Below, in pieces: positions 1 through 7,361 of a DNA stretch of 64,000 bases (the first letter of the stretch is position 1; every line of letters begins with the position of its first letter). The stretch is from Mycobacteroides salmoniphilum. GTDB taxonomy: Bacteria; Actinomycetota; Actinomycetes; Mycobacteriales; Mycobacteriaceae. Made by a program: the position numbers and the translations under genes. The notes beneath the pieces are model-generated. The model did no database searches and had not been told where the DNA came from. It worked only from the letters and a program-made list of their open reading frames with translations. The stretch covers positions 3,348,001-3,412,000 of the forward strand of contig NZ_CP024633.1 of assembly GCF_004924335.1 (NCBI RefSeq), read 5' to 3'.

Positions 1-1263
1 GGATCTGGTGGATTCAATCCCGCCGATCTCGGCCAGATCTTCACCCAGCTGGGCCAGATGTTCAGCGGCGCTGCCGCGGGCGCGGCCAGCGGTCAGCCCG
101 CGGGCCCGGTCAACTACGACGTAGCCCGGCAACTGGCCTCGAGCTCAATCGGTTTCGTTGCCCCCATCACCGAGAGCACGACATCGGCCATCGCCGATGC
201 GGTGCACCTGGCCGATACCTGGCTCGACGGGGCCACCGCCTTGCCCGCCGGCACCACCCGGACAGCCGCCTGGACCGCGACGGACTGGGTGGACAACACC
301 CTGGAAAACTGGAAGCGGCTCGTCGATCCTGTCGCCGAACAGATTTCGGGTATGTGGGCGGCAAACCTGCCGGAAGAGGCCCAGGGCATGGCGGGTCCGC
401 TGCTGGGCATGATGACCCAGATGGGCGGCATGGCCTTCGGATCGCAGCTCGGCCAGGCCCTCGGACAACTGTCCCGAGAGGTGTTGACGTCCACGGATAT
501 CGGATTGCCGTTGGGCCCCAAAGGCACCGCGGCGCTCCTTCCGGCCGCCATCGAAGCGTTCTCGGAGGGCCTCGAGCAGTCCAAGAGCGAAATCATGACC
601 TTCCTGGCCGCTCGGGAAGCCGCGCATCACCGCTTGTTCAGTGGTGTCGGCTGGCTGACCATCCGGCTGATGGACACCCTCGAGCAATATGCCAAGGGCA
701 TCTCGATCGACATGAGCGCCATCGAGGAGGCCGCACGCGGCTTCAACCCCGCCTCGCTGGGCGATCCGTCCGATATGGAACAGCTTCTTTCCCAGGGCAT
801 TTTCGAGCCGAAGACCACACCGCAACAGGAGCAGGCCCTGGAACGCCTGGAAACCCTGCTCGCTCTGGTGGAGGGCTGGGTGCAAACCGTGGTGACCGAC
901 GCGCTCGGCGAGCGCATCCCGGCGACCGCGGCCCTCAGCGAGACATTGCGACGCCGCCGCGCGACGGGCGGCCCGGCCGAGCAGACCTTCAGCACCCTGG
1001 TGGGCCTGGAGCTACGACCGCGCAAGCTGCGCGAGGCGGCGGACCTGTGGCGCAGACTCACCGATGCCGTCGGCACGGACACGCGCGACGCGATCTGGGC
1101 ACACCCCGATCTGATCCCCGATGCGGGCGATCTGGACAACCCGGCAGCATTTATCGATCGCATCATCGGCGGCGACACGGACGCCGCCGATGACCCCATC
1201 GCACAGATCGAGAAGCTCGATCCGGGCAACCCCGAAGAAAACCGAGAGAACCGCGAGGACTGA
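1..1263 (+). CDS. Zinc-dependent metalloprotease-like protein (DUF2342 family), 5' end missing
   Basis: The frame is open from base 1, so the N-terminus lies outside the window; a Gly/Phe/Gln-rich stretch precedes the first visible Met at 58. The protein resembles Rv3195-type proteins of the DUF2342 family, which are annotated as zinc-dependent metalloproteases because of a zincin fold. The segment near 607-636 reads AREAAHHRLF, so the usual HExxH has Arg in place of the first His, although Glu and two His remain; catalysis cannot be assumed. The C-terminal tail is acidic and rich in Asn/Glu. It is followed 90 bp later by the cyclodehydratase-like gene on the same strand, an arrangement recalled as conserved in mycobacteria (Rv3195-Rv3196-Rv3197). 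The family call is fairly sure; the function is not known. Confidence 0.8.
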   Translation, partial: GSGGFNPADLGQIFTQLGQMFSGAAAGAASGQPAGPVNYDVARQLASSSIGFVAPITESTTSAIADAVHLADTWLDGATALPAGTTRTAAWTATDWVDNTLENWKRLVDPVAEQISGMWAANLPEEAQGMAGPLLGMMTQMGGMAFGSQLGQALGQLSREVLTSTDIGLPLGPKGTAALLPAAIEAFSEGLEQSKSEIMTFLAAREAAHHRLFSGVGWLTIRLMDTLEQYAKGISIDMSAIEEAARGFNPASLGDPSDMEQLLSQGIFEPKTTPQQEQALERLETLLALVEGWVQTVVTDALGERIPATAALSETLRRRRATGGPAEQTFSTLVGLELRPRKLREAADLWRRLTDAVGTDTRDAIWAHPDLIPDAGDLDNPAAFIDRIIGGDTDAADDPIAQIEKLDPGNPEENRENRED

Positions 1264-1353
1264 GAAATCTGACGCGCACCCATTCGGTGCTGGTCAGCGA
1301 ATGAATCGGGCTGTGGATAAACGGCTTTCGCCCGCCTACAGTGGGCGCCGGAT

Positions 1354-2232
1354 ATGCCACAGTGGGTCATGTCCAGCGAGCCGACGTTCACCCTCGATCC
1401 GGCGCGTCCCGTACTGCCGCGACCGGACGACGGGGTTCAGATCGGGTGGATGCCACGTCACGCCGTGATCGTGCGCCCCTCGGCGGCCACGCCGGCCGTC
1501 GCGGTACGGCAGCTGCTGAGCTCCCTGACGGACGAGCTCACCTGGGGACAGATTCTTAACCTTCAGTGCGTCAAGGACTTTCACGATGCAAAGGACATTC
1601 GTTCGCTGCTGGACGAGCTGGTCGACGCCGGCGCCGTCATCTGCCGAACCCGTTCGGTCGCGGTCGCCTCGCCGGTAATCCGGCTCGTCGGCCGCGGTCC
1701 GCTTTCCGATGCCCTCGCCGAGGCGCTCCGCCATACCTCGGCACGCATCCAGCGCTCAACCCAGTCGGCGCACGAAAAATCTTGGCAACATGTGGATTTG
1801 GCGATACTCGCCGACGATCTGATCGCCGATACCCGGCTACTGCGGATCCTCGCCGACGCCGAGGTGCCGCACCTGTCCGTCCGCGCACGCGACGGCAGGG
1901 GCCTCATCGGGCCCATGGTTCTGCCCGGTATCACCAGTTGCCTGGAATGCGCCGACCGCCATCGGCGTGACCGTGACGAACAGTGGCCCGCGGTCGCCGC
2001 CCAACTCACCGGAGCCGTCGGCGTCGCCGCGCCCGCCACGGTGCTGGGCACCGTGGCGGTGGCGCTGGCACAGATCGATCGAGTGCTGTCGGCCATCCGC
2101 GGGCAGGCACCGGGACCGTTGGTAACGCTCAACGCGACACTCGAACTCGACTTGTCCACGCACGCGTTGACCGCCCGACACTGGACCGCACACCCTCTGT
2201 GTCGATGTGGCGCCTACTTCGCCGGAAATTGA
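1354..2232 (+). CDS. Cyclodehydratase/E1-like protein (Rv3196-type, TOMM leader-binding family)
   Basis: A 292-aa protein resembling the E1-like (ThiF-related) cyclodehydratase partner proteins that bind RiPP leader peptides in thiazole/oxazole systems, and Rv3196 of M. tuberculosis. Residues 40-100 look like a winged-helix leader-binding region. A degenerate Rossmann segment lies around 110-190. Two Cys pairs, C196/C199 (SCLEC) and C283/C285 (CRC), form the zinc site typical of the family. No glycine-rich ATP loop is convincing. No YcaO enzyme or obvious precursor peptide lies in the window, so a role in peptide modification is only inferred. ATG 1354 is used; ATG 1369 (protein starting MSSEP) is an alternative. 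It lies between the protease-like gene and the ABC1 kinases. Confidence 0.75.
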   Translation: MPQWVMSSEPTFTLDPARPVLPRPDDGVQIGWMPRHAVIVRPSAATPAVAVRQLLSSLTDELTWGQILNLQCVKDFHDAKDIRSLLDELVDAGAVICRTRSVAVASPVIRLVGRGPLSDALAEALRHTSARIQRSTQSAHEKSWQHVDLAILADDLIADTRLLRILADAEVPHLSVRARDGRGLIGPMVLPGITSCLECADRHRRDRDEQWPAVAAQLTGAVGVAAPATVLGTVAVALAQIDRVLSAIRGQAPGPLVTLNATLELDLSTHALTARHWTAHPLCRCGAYFAGN

Positions 2233-2269
2233 CGAAGACCCACTTTTTGTTAACTTCATCACGACCGGG

Positions 2270-2275
2270 CATGAT
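2270..2275 (+). promoter_or_regulatory. -10-like element of a probable leaderless promoter, ABC1 kinase copy 1
   Basis: CATGAT followed by only 6 nt before the ATG at 2282. No Shine-Dalgarno sequence is present. Transcription would start at or next to the A of the start codon, as in mycobacterial leaderless mRNAs. The same element is found before copy 2. Confidence 0.4.
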
Positions 2276-2281
2276 GTGCGC

Positions 2282-3631
2282 ATGGCAGAGATCCGTCGTG
2301 GCCGCGCCGCACGCGCCGCAAAACTCGCATCGCTTCCGGCCGGGATCGCGGGCCGCGCCGCACTCGGTGTGGGGAAACGGATCGCCGGGAAATCCAAAGA
2401 CGAAGTAAACGCCGAACTCGTGGAGAAGGCCGCCGAACAGCTGTTCCAGGTGCTCGGCGAGCTCAAGGGCGCGGCCATGAAGATCGGCCAGATGCTCTCG
2501 GTGATGGAGGCCGCGATACCCCCCGAGTTCGGGGAGCCCTACCGGGAAGCGCTGACCAAGTTGCAGAGCGACGCGCCGCCGCTGCCTGCCGACAAGGTCC
2601 ATCGGGTCCTCGACGCCCAGCTCGGCACGAAGTGGCGTGAGCGCTTCCAGTCCTTCGACGACAAGCCCGTCGCCTCGGCCAGCATCGGCCAGGTACACAA
2701 GGCCATCTGGAAGGATGGCCGCGAGGTGGCCGTCAAGGTGCAGTACCCGGGCGCTGACGAGGCTGTCCGCTCAGACCTCAAGACCATTCAGCGGCTCTCG
2801 TCATTGTTCAAACAGGTGGCCCCGGGCGCCGATATCAAGGCCATCGTCGACGAACTCATCGAGCGCACCGAGGAAGAACTCGATTACCGCATCGAGGCCA
2901 CCAACCAGCGCACCTTCGCCAAGGCCTTCAAGGACGACCCCGAGTTCTACGTGCCATCGGTCGTGGCCTCCTCCCCCAAGGTGATCATCACCGAGTGGAT
3001 GCAGGGCCGGAAGCTCTCGGAGATCATCGCCCAGGGCACCGAGGAAGAGCGCAGCAATTGCGCACATTTTCTCCTCGAGTTCAGCATCAGCTCGCCGTAC
3101 CGGTGCGGGCTGCTGCACGCCGACACCCACCCCGGAAACTTCATGCTGTTGGAGGACGGCCGGTTCGGCATCATGGACTTCGGCGCCTGTGCCGCCCACG
3201 AGGGTGGCCTCCCGGCTGGTTTCGGACCGATCCTGCGTCTGGCCCGCGATGAAAAGTGGGAAGAGTTGACCGAGGTGCTGCGTTCGGAGGGCTTCATCCC
3301 ACCGAGTGCGACTTCCGTCTCTCATGAGGAGGTCAACTCCTACCTTGAGCCCTACATCGAGCCGCTCAACCACGAGACATTCCACTTCAGCCGTAAATGG
3401 CTGCAACGGATCACCGCCAAGGCCACCGATTTCCGCAGCGAAGAGTTCCTCGAGTCGTTCAAGACCAGCCGGCAGATGAACCTGCCGCCCAACTACCTGA
3501 TGTTCTTCCGGGTCCTGGGCGGCCTCATCGGCATCGCCGCACAGCTTGATGCCCCGGTGGACTACGCGGCCATCATCGACAAGTGGGTGCCGGGCTTCCA
3601 CGAGGACAGCAAGGCGCCCGCCGCCACGTAG
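2282..3631 (+). CDS. ABC1 (AarF/UbiB) atypical kinase, tandem copy 1
   Basis: A 449-aa protein of the ABC1/UbiB atypical kinase family, closest in type to Rv3197 (described as a macrolide-associated ATP-binding protein in M. tuberculosis). Family landmarks are present: KIGQ at 67-70 (the KxGQ motif), the Ala-rich nucleotide loop ASASIGQVH at 131-139, the VAVK lysine at 152, EELDY near 198-202, the catalytic HADTHPGN at 279-286 and MDFGA at 298-302. No membrane segment is evident. ATG 2282 is chosen because the N-terminus (MAEIRRGRA) matches copies 2 and 3; an upstream in-frame extension would overlap the previous gene. It is the first of three tandem paralogues that end tail-to-tail with whiB7. 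Substrate unknown. Confidence 0.9.
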   Translation: MAEIRRGRAARAAKLASLPAGIAGRAALGVGKRIAGKSKDEVNAELVEKAAEQLFQVLGELKGAAMKIGQMLSVMEAAIPPEFGEPYREALTKLQSDAPPLPADKVHRVLDAQLGTKWRERFQSFDDKPVASASIGQVHKAIWKDGREVAVKVQYPGADEAVRSDLKTIQRLSSLFKQVAPGADIKAIVDELIERTEEELDYRIEATNQRTFAKAFKDDPEFYVPSVVASSPKVIITEWMQGRKLSEIIAQGTEEERSNCAHFLLEFSISSPYRCGLLHADTHPGNFMLLEDGRFGIMDFGACAAHEGGLPAGFGPILRLARDEKWEELTEVLRSEGFIPPSATSVSHEEVNSYLEPYIEPLNHETFHFSRKWLQRITAKATDFRSEEFLESFKTSRQMNLPPNYLMFFRVLGGLIGIAAQLDAPVDYAAIIDKWVPGFHEDSKAPAAT

Positions 3632-3675
3632 GCGAAAAAGAAAACCTGCGTTGTCAGACCCACCGCGCCCTCCGG

Positions 3676-3681
3676 CATGAT
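3676..3681 (+). promoter_or_regulatory. -10-like element of a probable leaderless promoter, ABC1 kinase copy 2
   Basis: CATGAT ends 7 nt before the ATG at 3689. The context (GGCATGATGT then CGC ATGGC) repeats that before copy 1, so the promoter was duplicated with the gene. No Shine-Dalgarno sequence is seen. Confidence 0.4.
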
Positions 3682-3688
3682 GTAACGC

Positions 3689-5020
3689 ATGGCTGAGATT
3701 CGTCGTGGCCGCGCCGCACGCGCCGCAAAACTCGCATCCCTGCCGGCAGGCATTGCCGGTCGCGCCGCCCTGGGCGTCGGGAAACGTCTGACCGGCAAGT
3801 CCAAGGACGAAGTCAACGCCGAGATGATGGAGAAGGCGGCCGAACAGCTGTTCCAGGTACTCGGCGAGCTCAAGGGCGCCGCGATGAAACTCGGACAGGC
3901 CCTGTCGGTGTTCGAAGCCGCGATTCCGCCGGCCTTCGCCGAACCCTTCCGCGACGCCCTGACGAAGTTACAGAGCGACGCGCCGCCGTTGCCTGCCGAC
4001 AAGGTCCATCGGGTCCTCGACGCACAGCTCGGCACGAAGTGGCGTGAGCGCTTCCAGTCCTTCGACGACAAGCCCGTCGCCTCGGCGAGCATCGGCCAGG
4101 TGCACAAGGCCATCTGGAGCGATGGGCGCATCGTCGCGGTCAAGGTGCAGTACCCGGGCGCCGACGACGCCGTCCGTTCCGATCTCAAGACCATGCAGCG
4201 GCTGGCATCGTTGTTCAAACAGATCGTCCCCGGAGCGGACGTCAAAAGCATCATCGACGAACTGATCGAGCGCACCGAGGAAGAGCTCGATTACCGCATC
4301 GAGGCCACCAACCAACGGGCCTTCGCTAAGGCCTTCAAGGACGACCCCGAGTTCTACGTGTCGCCGGTGGTTGCCTCTGCCCCCAAGGTCGTCATCAGCG
4401 AGTGGATGGAAGGCCGCAAACTCTCCGAAATCATCAGCAGCGGAACAGAAGACGAGCGCAACGAATGCGGACGCCTGCTATTGAAGTTCACCGTCAGCTC
4501 CCCCTACCGGTGCGGACTGCTGCACGCCGACACCCACCCCGGAAACTTCATGCTGCTGCCCGACGGGCGCCTCGGCGTCATGGACTTCGGCGCCGTCGCC
4601 ACCCACGAGGGCGGGTTTCCGCCCAACCTGGGGCCCATCTGGCGTCTGGAGCGGGACGGCATCTGGGATGAGCTCATTCCCCTCATGCGCGCGGAGGGGT
4701 TCATCCCGCCGCGTACCGACGTGTCACCGAAAGACATCGACGAGTACCTCAAGCCATTTATCGACCCGCTGAAGTCCGACGAGTTCCACTTCACCCGGAA
4801 ATGGATGCAGCGGGTAGCCGCCAAATCCAGCGACGTGCGCGGTGCCCAGTTCCAGACCGGCCGCCATCTGGACCTGCCGCCCGTCTACCTGATGATGTTT
4901 CGGGTGCTCGGCAGCCTGTCCGGCATTCTGGCCCAGCTCGATGCGACGGTCCCCTACGCGCGGATCATTGGCGACTGGGTTCCCGGCTTTCGTGAAGACG
5001 AGCCCGTCGCCGCCAGCTAG
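3689..5020 (+). CDS. ABC1 (AarF/UbiB) atypical kinase, tandem copy 2
   Basis: A 443-aa paralogue of the preceding gene with all ABC1 landmarks: KLGQ, ASASIGQVH, VAVKVQYP, EELDY, HADTHPGN and MDFGA. It is near-identical to copy 1 over the first 15 or so codons and over a block centred on the Ala-rich loop (about 3970-4200 against 2562-2790), but clearly diverged in its C-terminal third. A few residues are missing near the C-terminus (RGAQFQTGRHLDL against the longer equivalent in copy 1), which explains the shorter length. The 57-bp gap to copy 1 holds its own -10-like element. It is probably a product of local duplication; whether the copies differ in substrate cannot be seen. Confidence 0.9.
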   Translation: MAEIRRGRAARAAKLASLPAGIAGRAALGVGKRLTGKSKDEVNAEMMEKAAEQLFQVLGELKGAAMKLGQALSVFEAAIPPAFAEPFRDALTKLQSDAPPLPADKVHRVLDAQLGTKWRERFQSFDDKPVASASIGQVHKAIWSDGRIVAVKVQYPGADDAVRSDLKTMQRLASLFKQIVPGADVKSIIDELIERTEEELDYRIEATNQRAFAKAFKDDPEFYVSPVVASAPKVVISEWMEGRKLSEIISSGTEDERNECGRLLLKFTVSSPYRCGLLHADTHPGNFMLLPDGRLGVMDFGAVATHEGGFPPNLGPIWRLERDGIWDELIPLMRAEGFIPPRTDVSPKDIDEYLKPFIDPLKSDEFHFTRKWMQRVAAKSSDVRGAQFQTGRHLDLPPVYLMMFRVLGSLSGILAQLDATVPYARIIGDWVPGFREDEPVAAS

Positions 5021-5072
5021 CAACAGCTAGCATTCCGTGAAGACGTGAGGGCAACGACGCCACACTGAACGA

Positions 5073-5078
5073 TATGAG
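5073..5078 (+). promoter_or_regulatory. -10-like element and overlapping Shine-Dalgarno, ABC1 kinase copy 3
   Basis: TATGAG lies 5 nt before the ATG at 5084. The overlapping GAGGTGAC is a good ribosome binding site, so copy 3 may be read from a leadered or a leaderless transcript. This differs from copies 1 and 2. Confidence 0.3.
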
Positions 5079-5083
5079 GTGAC

Positions 5084-6433
5084 ATGGCAGATATTCGCCG
5101 CGGCGGACTCAGCCGAATGACCAAACTGGCAAGCCTGCCCGCAGGTATGGCCGGTCGTGCAGTCCTCGGGGTTGGCAAACGGCTGACCGGAACCTCCGCG
5201 GATGAGGTCAACGCCGAACTCCTGGAGAAGGCGGCCGACGAGCTGTTCAATGTGCTCGGCGAGCTCAAGGGCGGCGCCATGAAGGTGGGCCAGGCCCTGT
5301 CGGTGATGGAAGCGGCGATACCGCCGCAGTTCGCCGACCCGTTCCGTGAGGCCCTGGTCAAACTGCAGAGCGAGGCCCCACCCCTGCCCGCGGCAAAGGT
5401 ACATCGCGTGCTCGACGCGCAGCTCGGCACCAAATGGCGCGAACGCTTCCAGTCCTTCGACGACACACCCGTGGCCTCCGCGAGCATCGGCCAGGTGCAC
5501 AAGGGGATCTGGAAGGACGGCCGTGAGGTGGCCGTCAAAATCCAGTACCCCGGCGCCGACGATGCGCTGCGCGCAGATCTCAAGCTGATCCAGCGGATGA
5601 CGCCGCTGGCCAAACAGATTGCACCCAAAGCGGATATCGACAGGTTGGTGGCCGAGATCAGCGACCGCATCGAGGCCGAACTGGACTACCGCCAGGAGGC
5701 GTCGAACCAGCGCGCCTTCGCCAAGGTCTTCGTCGATGATCCGAAGTTCTTTGTGCCCGCGGTGGTCGCCAGCGCACCCAAGGTGATCATCTCCGAGTGG
5801 ATGGAGGGGCGGCGACTCTCGAAGATCATCTCCGAGGGCACCCGTGAAGAACGAGACTCCGCAGGCGCCCTGATGCTCGAATTCACGGTGAAGTCCCCAG
5901 AAAAGGTGGGTCTGGTGCACGCCGACCCGCATCCGGGCAATTTCATGCTGCTGCCCGACGGACGTTTCGGCATCATCGATTTCGGCGCGGTCTCCGAGCA
6001 CCCCGGCGGCATTCCGCCGGAGTTCGGTGAGGTGTTGTGCTGGGCTCGAGATGAGCAGTGGGAGCACGTGATCCGGCTTATCAAGCAGCTCGGATTCATG
6101 CCGCCGGAGGTCCAACTGTCCGGGGACCAAGTGATGGACTACATCAGGCCGCTATGGCCCTATGTCGATCCGCTGCGCTCGGGCGAATTCCATTTCACCC
6201 GTGAGTGGTTCCAGCAGGCCGCGGTGGCGTCGACCGATCTTCTGGACGAGGGATTCACCGAACGATTCAAGCTGGCGCGCCAAATGACGGTGCCGCCGGG
6301 CTACGTCATGCTGCTGCGCACGCTCGGCGGAATGATCGGGGTTCTCGTGCAGCTCGGTGCGCACGTGAACTACGCGGCGATCGCCGAAGAATGGATGCCG
6401 GGGTTCTTCGAACCCCACGCGAAATCCTCCTGA
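5084..6433 (+). CDS. ABC1 (AarF/UbiB) atypical kinase, tandem copy 3
   Basis: A 449-aa third paralogue, more diverged than copies 1 and 2 from each other. ABC1 landmarks are intact: KVGQ, ASASIGQVH, VAVKIQYP, EAELDY, HADPHPGN (Pro where copies 1 and 2 have Thr) and IDFGA. The N-terminal segment (MADIRRGGLSRMTKLASLPAG) keeps the family pattern. It ends 4 nt before a strong hairpin that separates it from the convergent whiB7. Close linkage of an ABC1 kinase to whiB7 is recalled for Rv3197-whiB7 in M. tuberculosis, so a role in antibiotic stress is plausible but inferred. Confidence 0.9.
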   Translation: MADIRRGGLSRMTKLASLPAGMAGRAVLGVGKRLTGTSADEVNAELLEKAADELFNVLGELKGGAMKVGQALSVMEAAIPPQFADPFREALVKLQSEAPPLPAAKVHRVLDAQLGTKWRERFQSFDDTPVASASIGQVHKGIWKDGREVAVKIQYPGADDALRADLKLIQRMTPLAKQIAPKADIDRLVAEISDRIEAELDYRQEASNQRAFAKVFVDDPKFFVPAVVASAPKVIISEWMEGRRLSKIISEGTREERDSAGALMLEFTVKSPEKVGLVHADPHPGNFMLLPDGRFGIIDFGAVSEHPGGIPPEFGEVLCWARDEQWEHVIRLIKQLGFMPPEVQLSGDQVMDYIRPLWPYVDPLRSGEFHFTREWFQQAAVASTDLLDEGFTERFKLARQMTVPPGYVMLLRTLGGMIGVLVQLGAHVNYAAIAEEWMPGFFEPHAKSS

Positions 6434-6436
6434 TAA

Positions 6437-6473
6437 CAATGCTCCCCACCGCTAATGGCGATGGGGAGCATTG
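6437..6473. terminator. Bidirectional hairpin between ABC1 kinase copy 3 and whiB7
   Basis: Perfect 11-bp arms CAATGCTCCCC (6437-6447) and GGGGAGCATTG (6463-6473) around a 15-nt loop. It lies between the stop of the + strand kinase and the stop of the - strand whiB7. There is no proper T tract on either side, so this is an I-shaped mycobacterial-type terminator at best. Confidence 0.6.
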
Positions 6474-6508
6474 CTTGGCGGGCCCGACGGCATTGGCGAC
6501 ATGCCGGG

Positions 6509-6790
6509 TCATGCCGCGGCGGGATCTGCTGCGGGCAGCGAGTTCTTGCGGGGACGACCACGCGGACGCTTACGCGCCACGACGGCACCCTGCTCGAAAA
6601 TCTCGCCACCCCACACACCCCAGGGCTCCGCGCGGTCCAGCGCAGCGGCCAGGCACTGCGACCGGATCGGGCAGTCCGCGCATAGCGTCTTGGCCCGCTC
6701 CAGATCAGCGGGGCTTTCCGCGAACCACAGGTCCGCATCCGCTGCATGGCACGGCAGGACACGCCTTCGGGCCTCCGTTTCGACGGTCAT
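6509..6790 (-). CDS. whiB7: WhiB7, iron-sulfur transcriptional activator of antibiotic resistance
   Basis: A 93-aa WhiB protein. Four Fe-S Cys are at positions 14, 37, 40 and 46 (C, CxxC, C), followed by the GVWGG turn and the C-terminal AT-hook RPRGRPRK that distinguishes WhiB7. It activates intrinsic resistance genes (macrolide, aminoglycoside and tetracycline classes) together with the housekeeping sigma factor and activates its own promoter. There are two adjacent start codons, 6793 and 6790; GCAGGTGA lies about 8-11 nt upstream. Upstream in-frame ATGs at 6901 would run into the attenuator, so they are not used. It is regulated by the leader described separately (promoter near 7240-7274, uORF 7168-6962, terminator 6940-6897). 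Confidence 0.95.
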   Translation of the reverse strand: MTVETEARRRVLPCHAADADLWFAESPADLERAKTLCADCPIRSQCLAAALDRAEPWGVWGGEIFEQGAVVARKRPRGRPRKNSLPAADPAAA

Positions 6791-6896
6791 CATGTGTCCG
6801 TTCACCTGCTTCCTCTTCGGTTCCTGGTAAAACTGCTGGTCTCGTATCGGTGTCTTGTCGATCGAGATCCGGAACCACGTCTGAGGTTGAGGCTCA

Positions 6897-6940
6897 AACA
6901 AAAGTGGCCACGGATCCCGGTGGTGTCGGGTCCGTGGCCT
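6897..6940 (-). terminator. Rho-independent attenuator in the whiB7 leader
   Basis: Read on the - strand, arms GGCCACGGA and TCCGTGGCC (extended by CCC/GGG across one bulged base) form a very stable stem at 6940-6907, followed by ACTTTTGTTTG. It lies 21 nt after the uORF stop and about 105 nt before whiB7. This matches the known model in which the uninduced whiB7 transcript terminates early and ribosome inhibition relieves it. Confidence 0.85.
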
Positions 6941-6961
6941 GGGAGGCGGTTGTGGGGCTAC

Positions 6962-7168
6962 CTAGATGTATCCCCTATTCACGGACGCGACATTCGCGGC
7001 TGCGGCGACGACGGCGCGGTGCTTAATGCCGACGGCCGACATGCTCTGGGCCGCCGGCTTGGCAGCGGCGACATGCGTCAGGAGCGACGGCGGAGCGATC
7101 GGCAATACGACAAACGCACCATGGGCATCACGCCACAAGGTGTCGCCGTAATTGGTGGGTGTATTCAT
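6962..7168 (-). CDS. whiB7 leader ORF (uORF), 68 aa
   Basis: A 68-codon ORF starting at ATG 7168 behind an excellent Shine-Dalgarno (GAAGGAGGAGCG) and ending just upstream of the attenuator stem. The peptide starts MNTPTNYGDTLWRDAHGAF and is Ala/Val-rich towards the C-terminus; it has no recognisable domain. Position, strong translation signal and adjacent terminator indicate a regulatory leader whose translation speed decides whether the attenuator forms. whiB7 leaders with uORFs are known in mycobacteria and streptomycetes; this length and sequence are what is seen here. It is unlikely to work as a protein. Confidence 0.65.
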   Translation of the reverse strand: MNTPTNYGDTLWRDAHGAFVVLPIAPPSLLTHVAAAKPAAQSMSAVGIKHRAVVAAAANVASVNRGYI

Positions 7169-7210
7169 CGCTCCTCCTTCCGTCTACTCGCACATGAACA
7201 GGTCTGCTTA

Positions 7211-7228
7211 GGAATTCTCACGAATTCC
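7211..7228. repeat. 7-bp inverted repeat at the predicted 5' end of the whiB7 transcript
   Basis: Arms GGAATTC (7211-7217) and GAATTCC (7222-7228) around TCAC. It begins a few nt downstream of the -10 element on the - strand, so the RNA would start with a small hairpin. It could stabilise the leader or be an operator. Confidence 0.5.
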
Positions 7229-7236
7229 TGACGCCC

Positions 7237-7274
7237 AGAGTAAAAGGTCATCTATCGGTTGACAAGTTATTTTT
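7237..7274 (-). promoter_or_regulatory. whiB7 promoter with WhiB7-type AT-rich element
   Basis: On the - strand: an AT-rich run AAAAATAA (7274-7267), a -35 TTGTCA (7265-7260), a 17-nt spacer and a -10 TACTCT (7242-7237). An AT-rich element just upstream of -35 is the known binding site of the WhiB7 AT-hook in WhiB7-SigA promoters, which is consistent with autoactivation. Confidence 0.7.
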
Positions 7275-7361
7275 GACCTGCGGCGATACTTCAAGACCAG
7301 TTTTGTCGAACTGGCATCTTTCCCCGGGATCGGCGGGACCACCCGGGGGCGGACAGATGCC

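Noticed and set aside
7321..7349. GC hairpin CCCCGGG/CCCGGGG after the dienelactone hydrolase gene as a terminator
   Set aside because: Only 7 bp with no T tract; the arms are self-complementary and common in GC-rich DNA.
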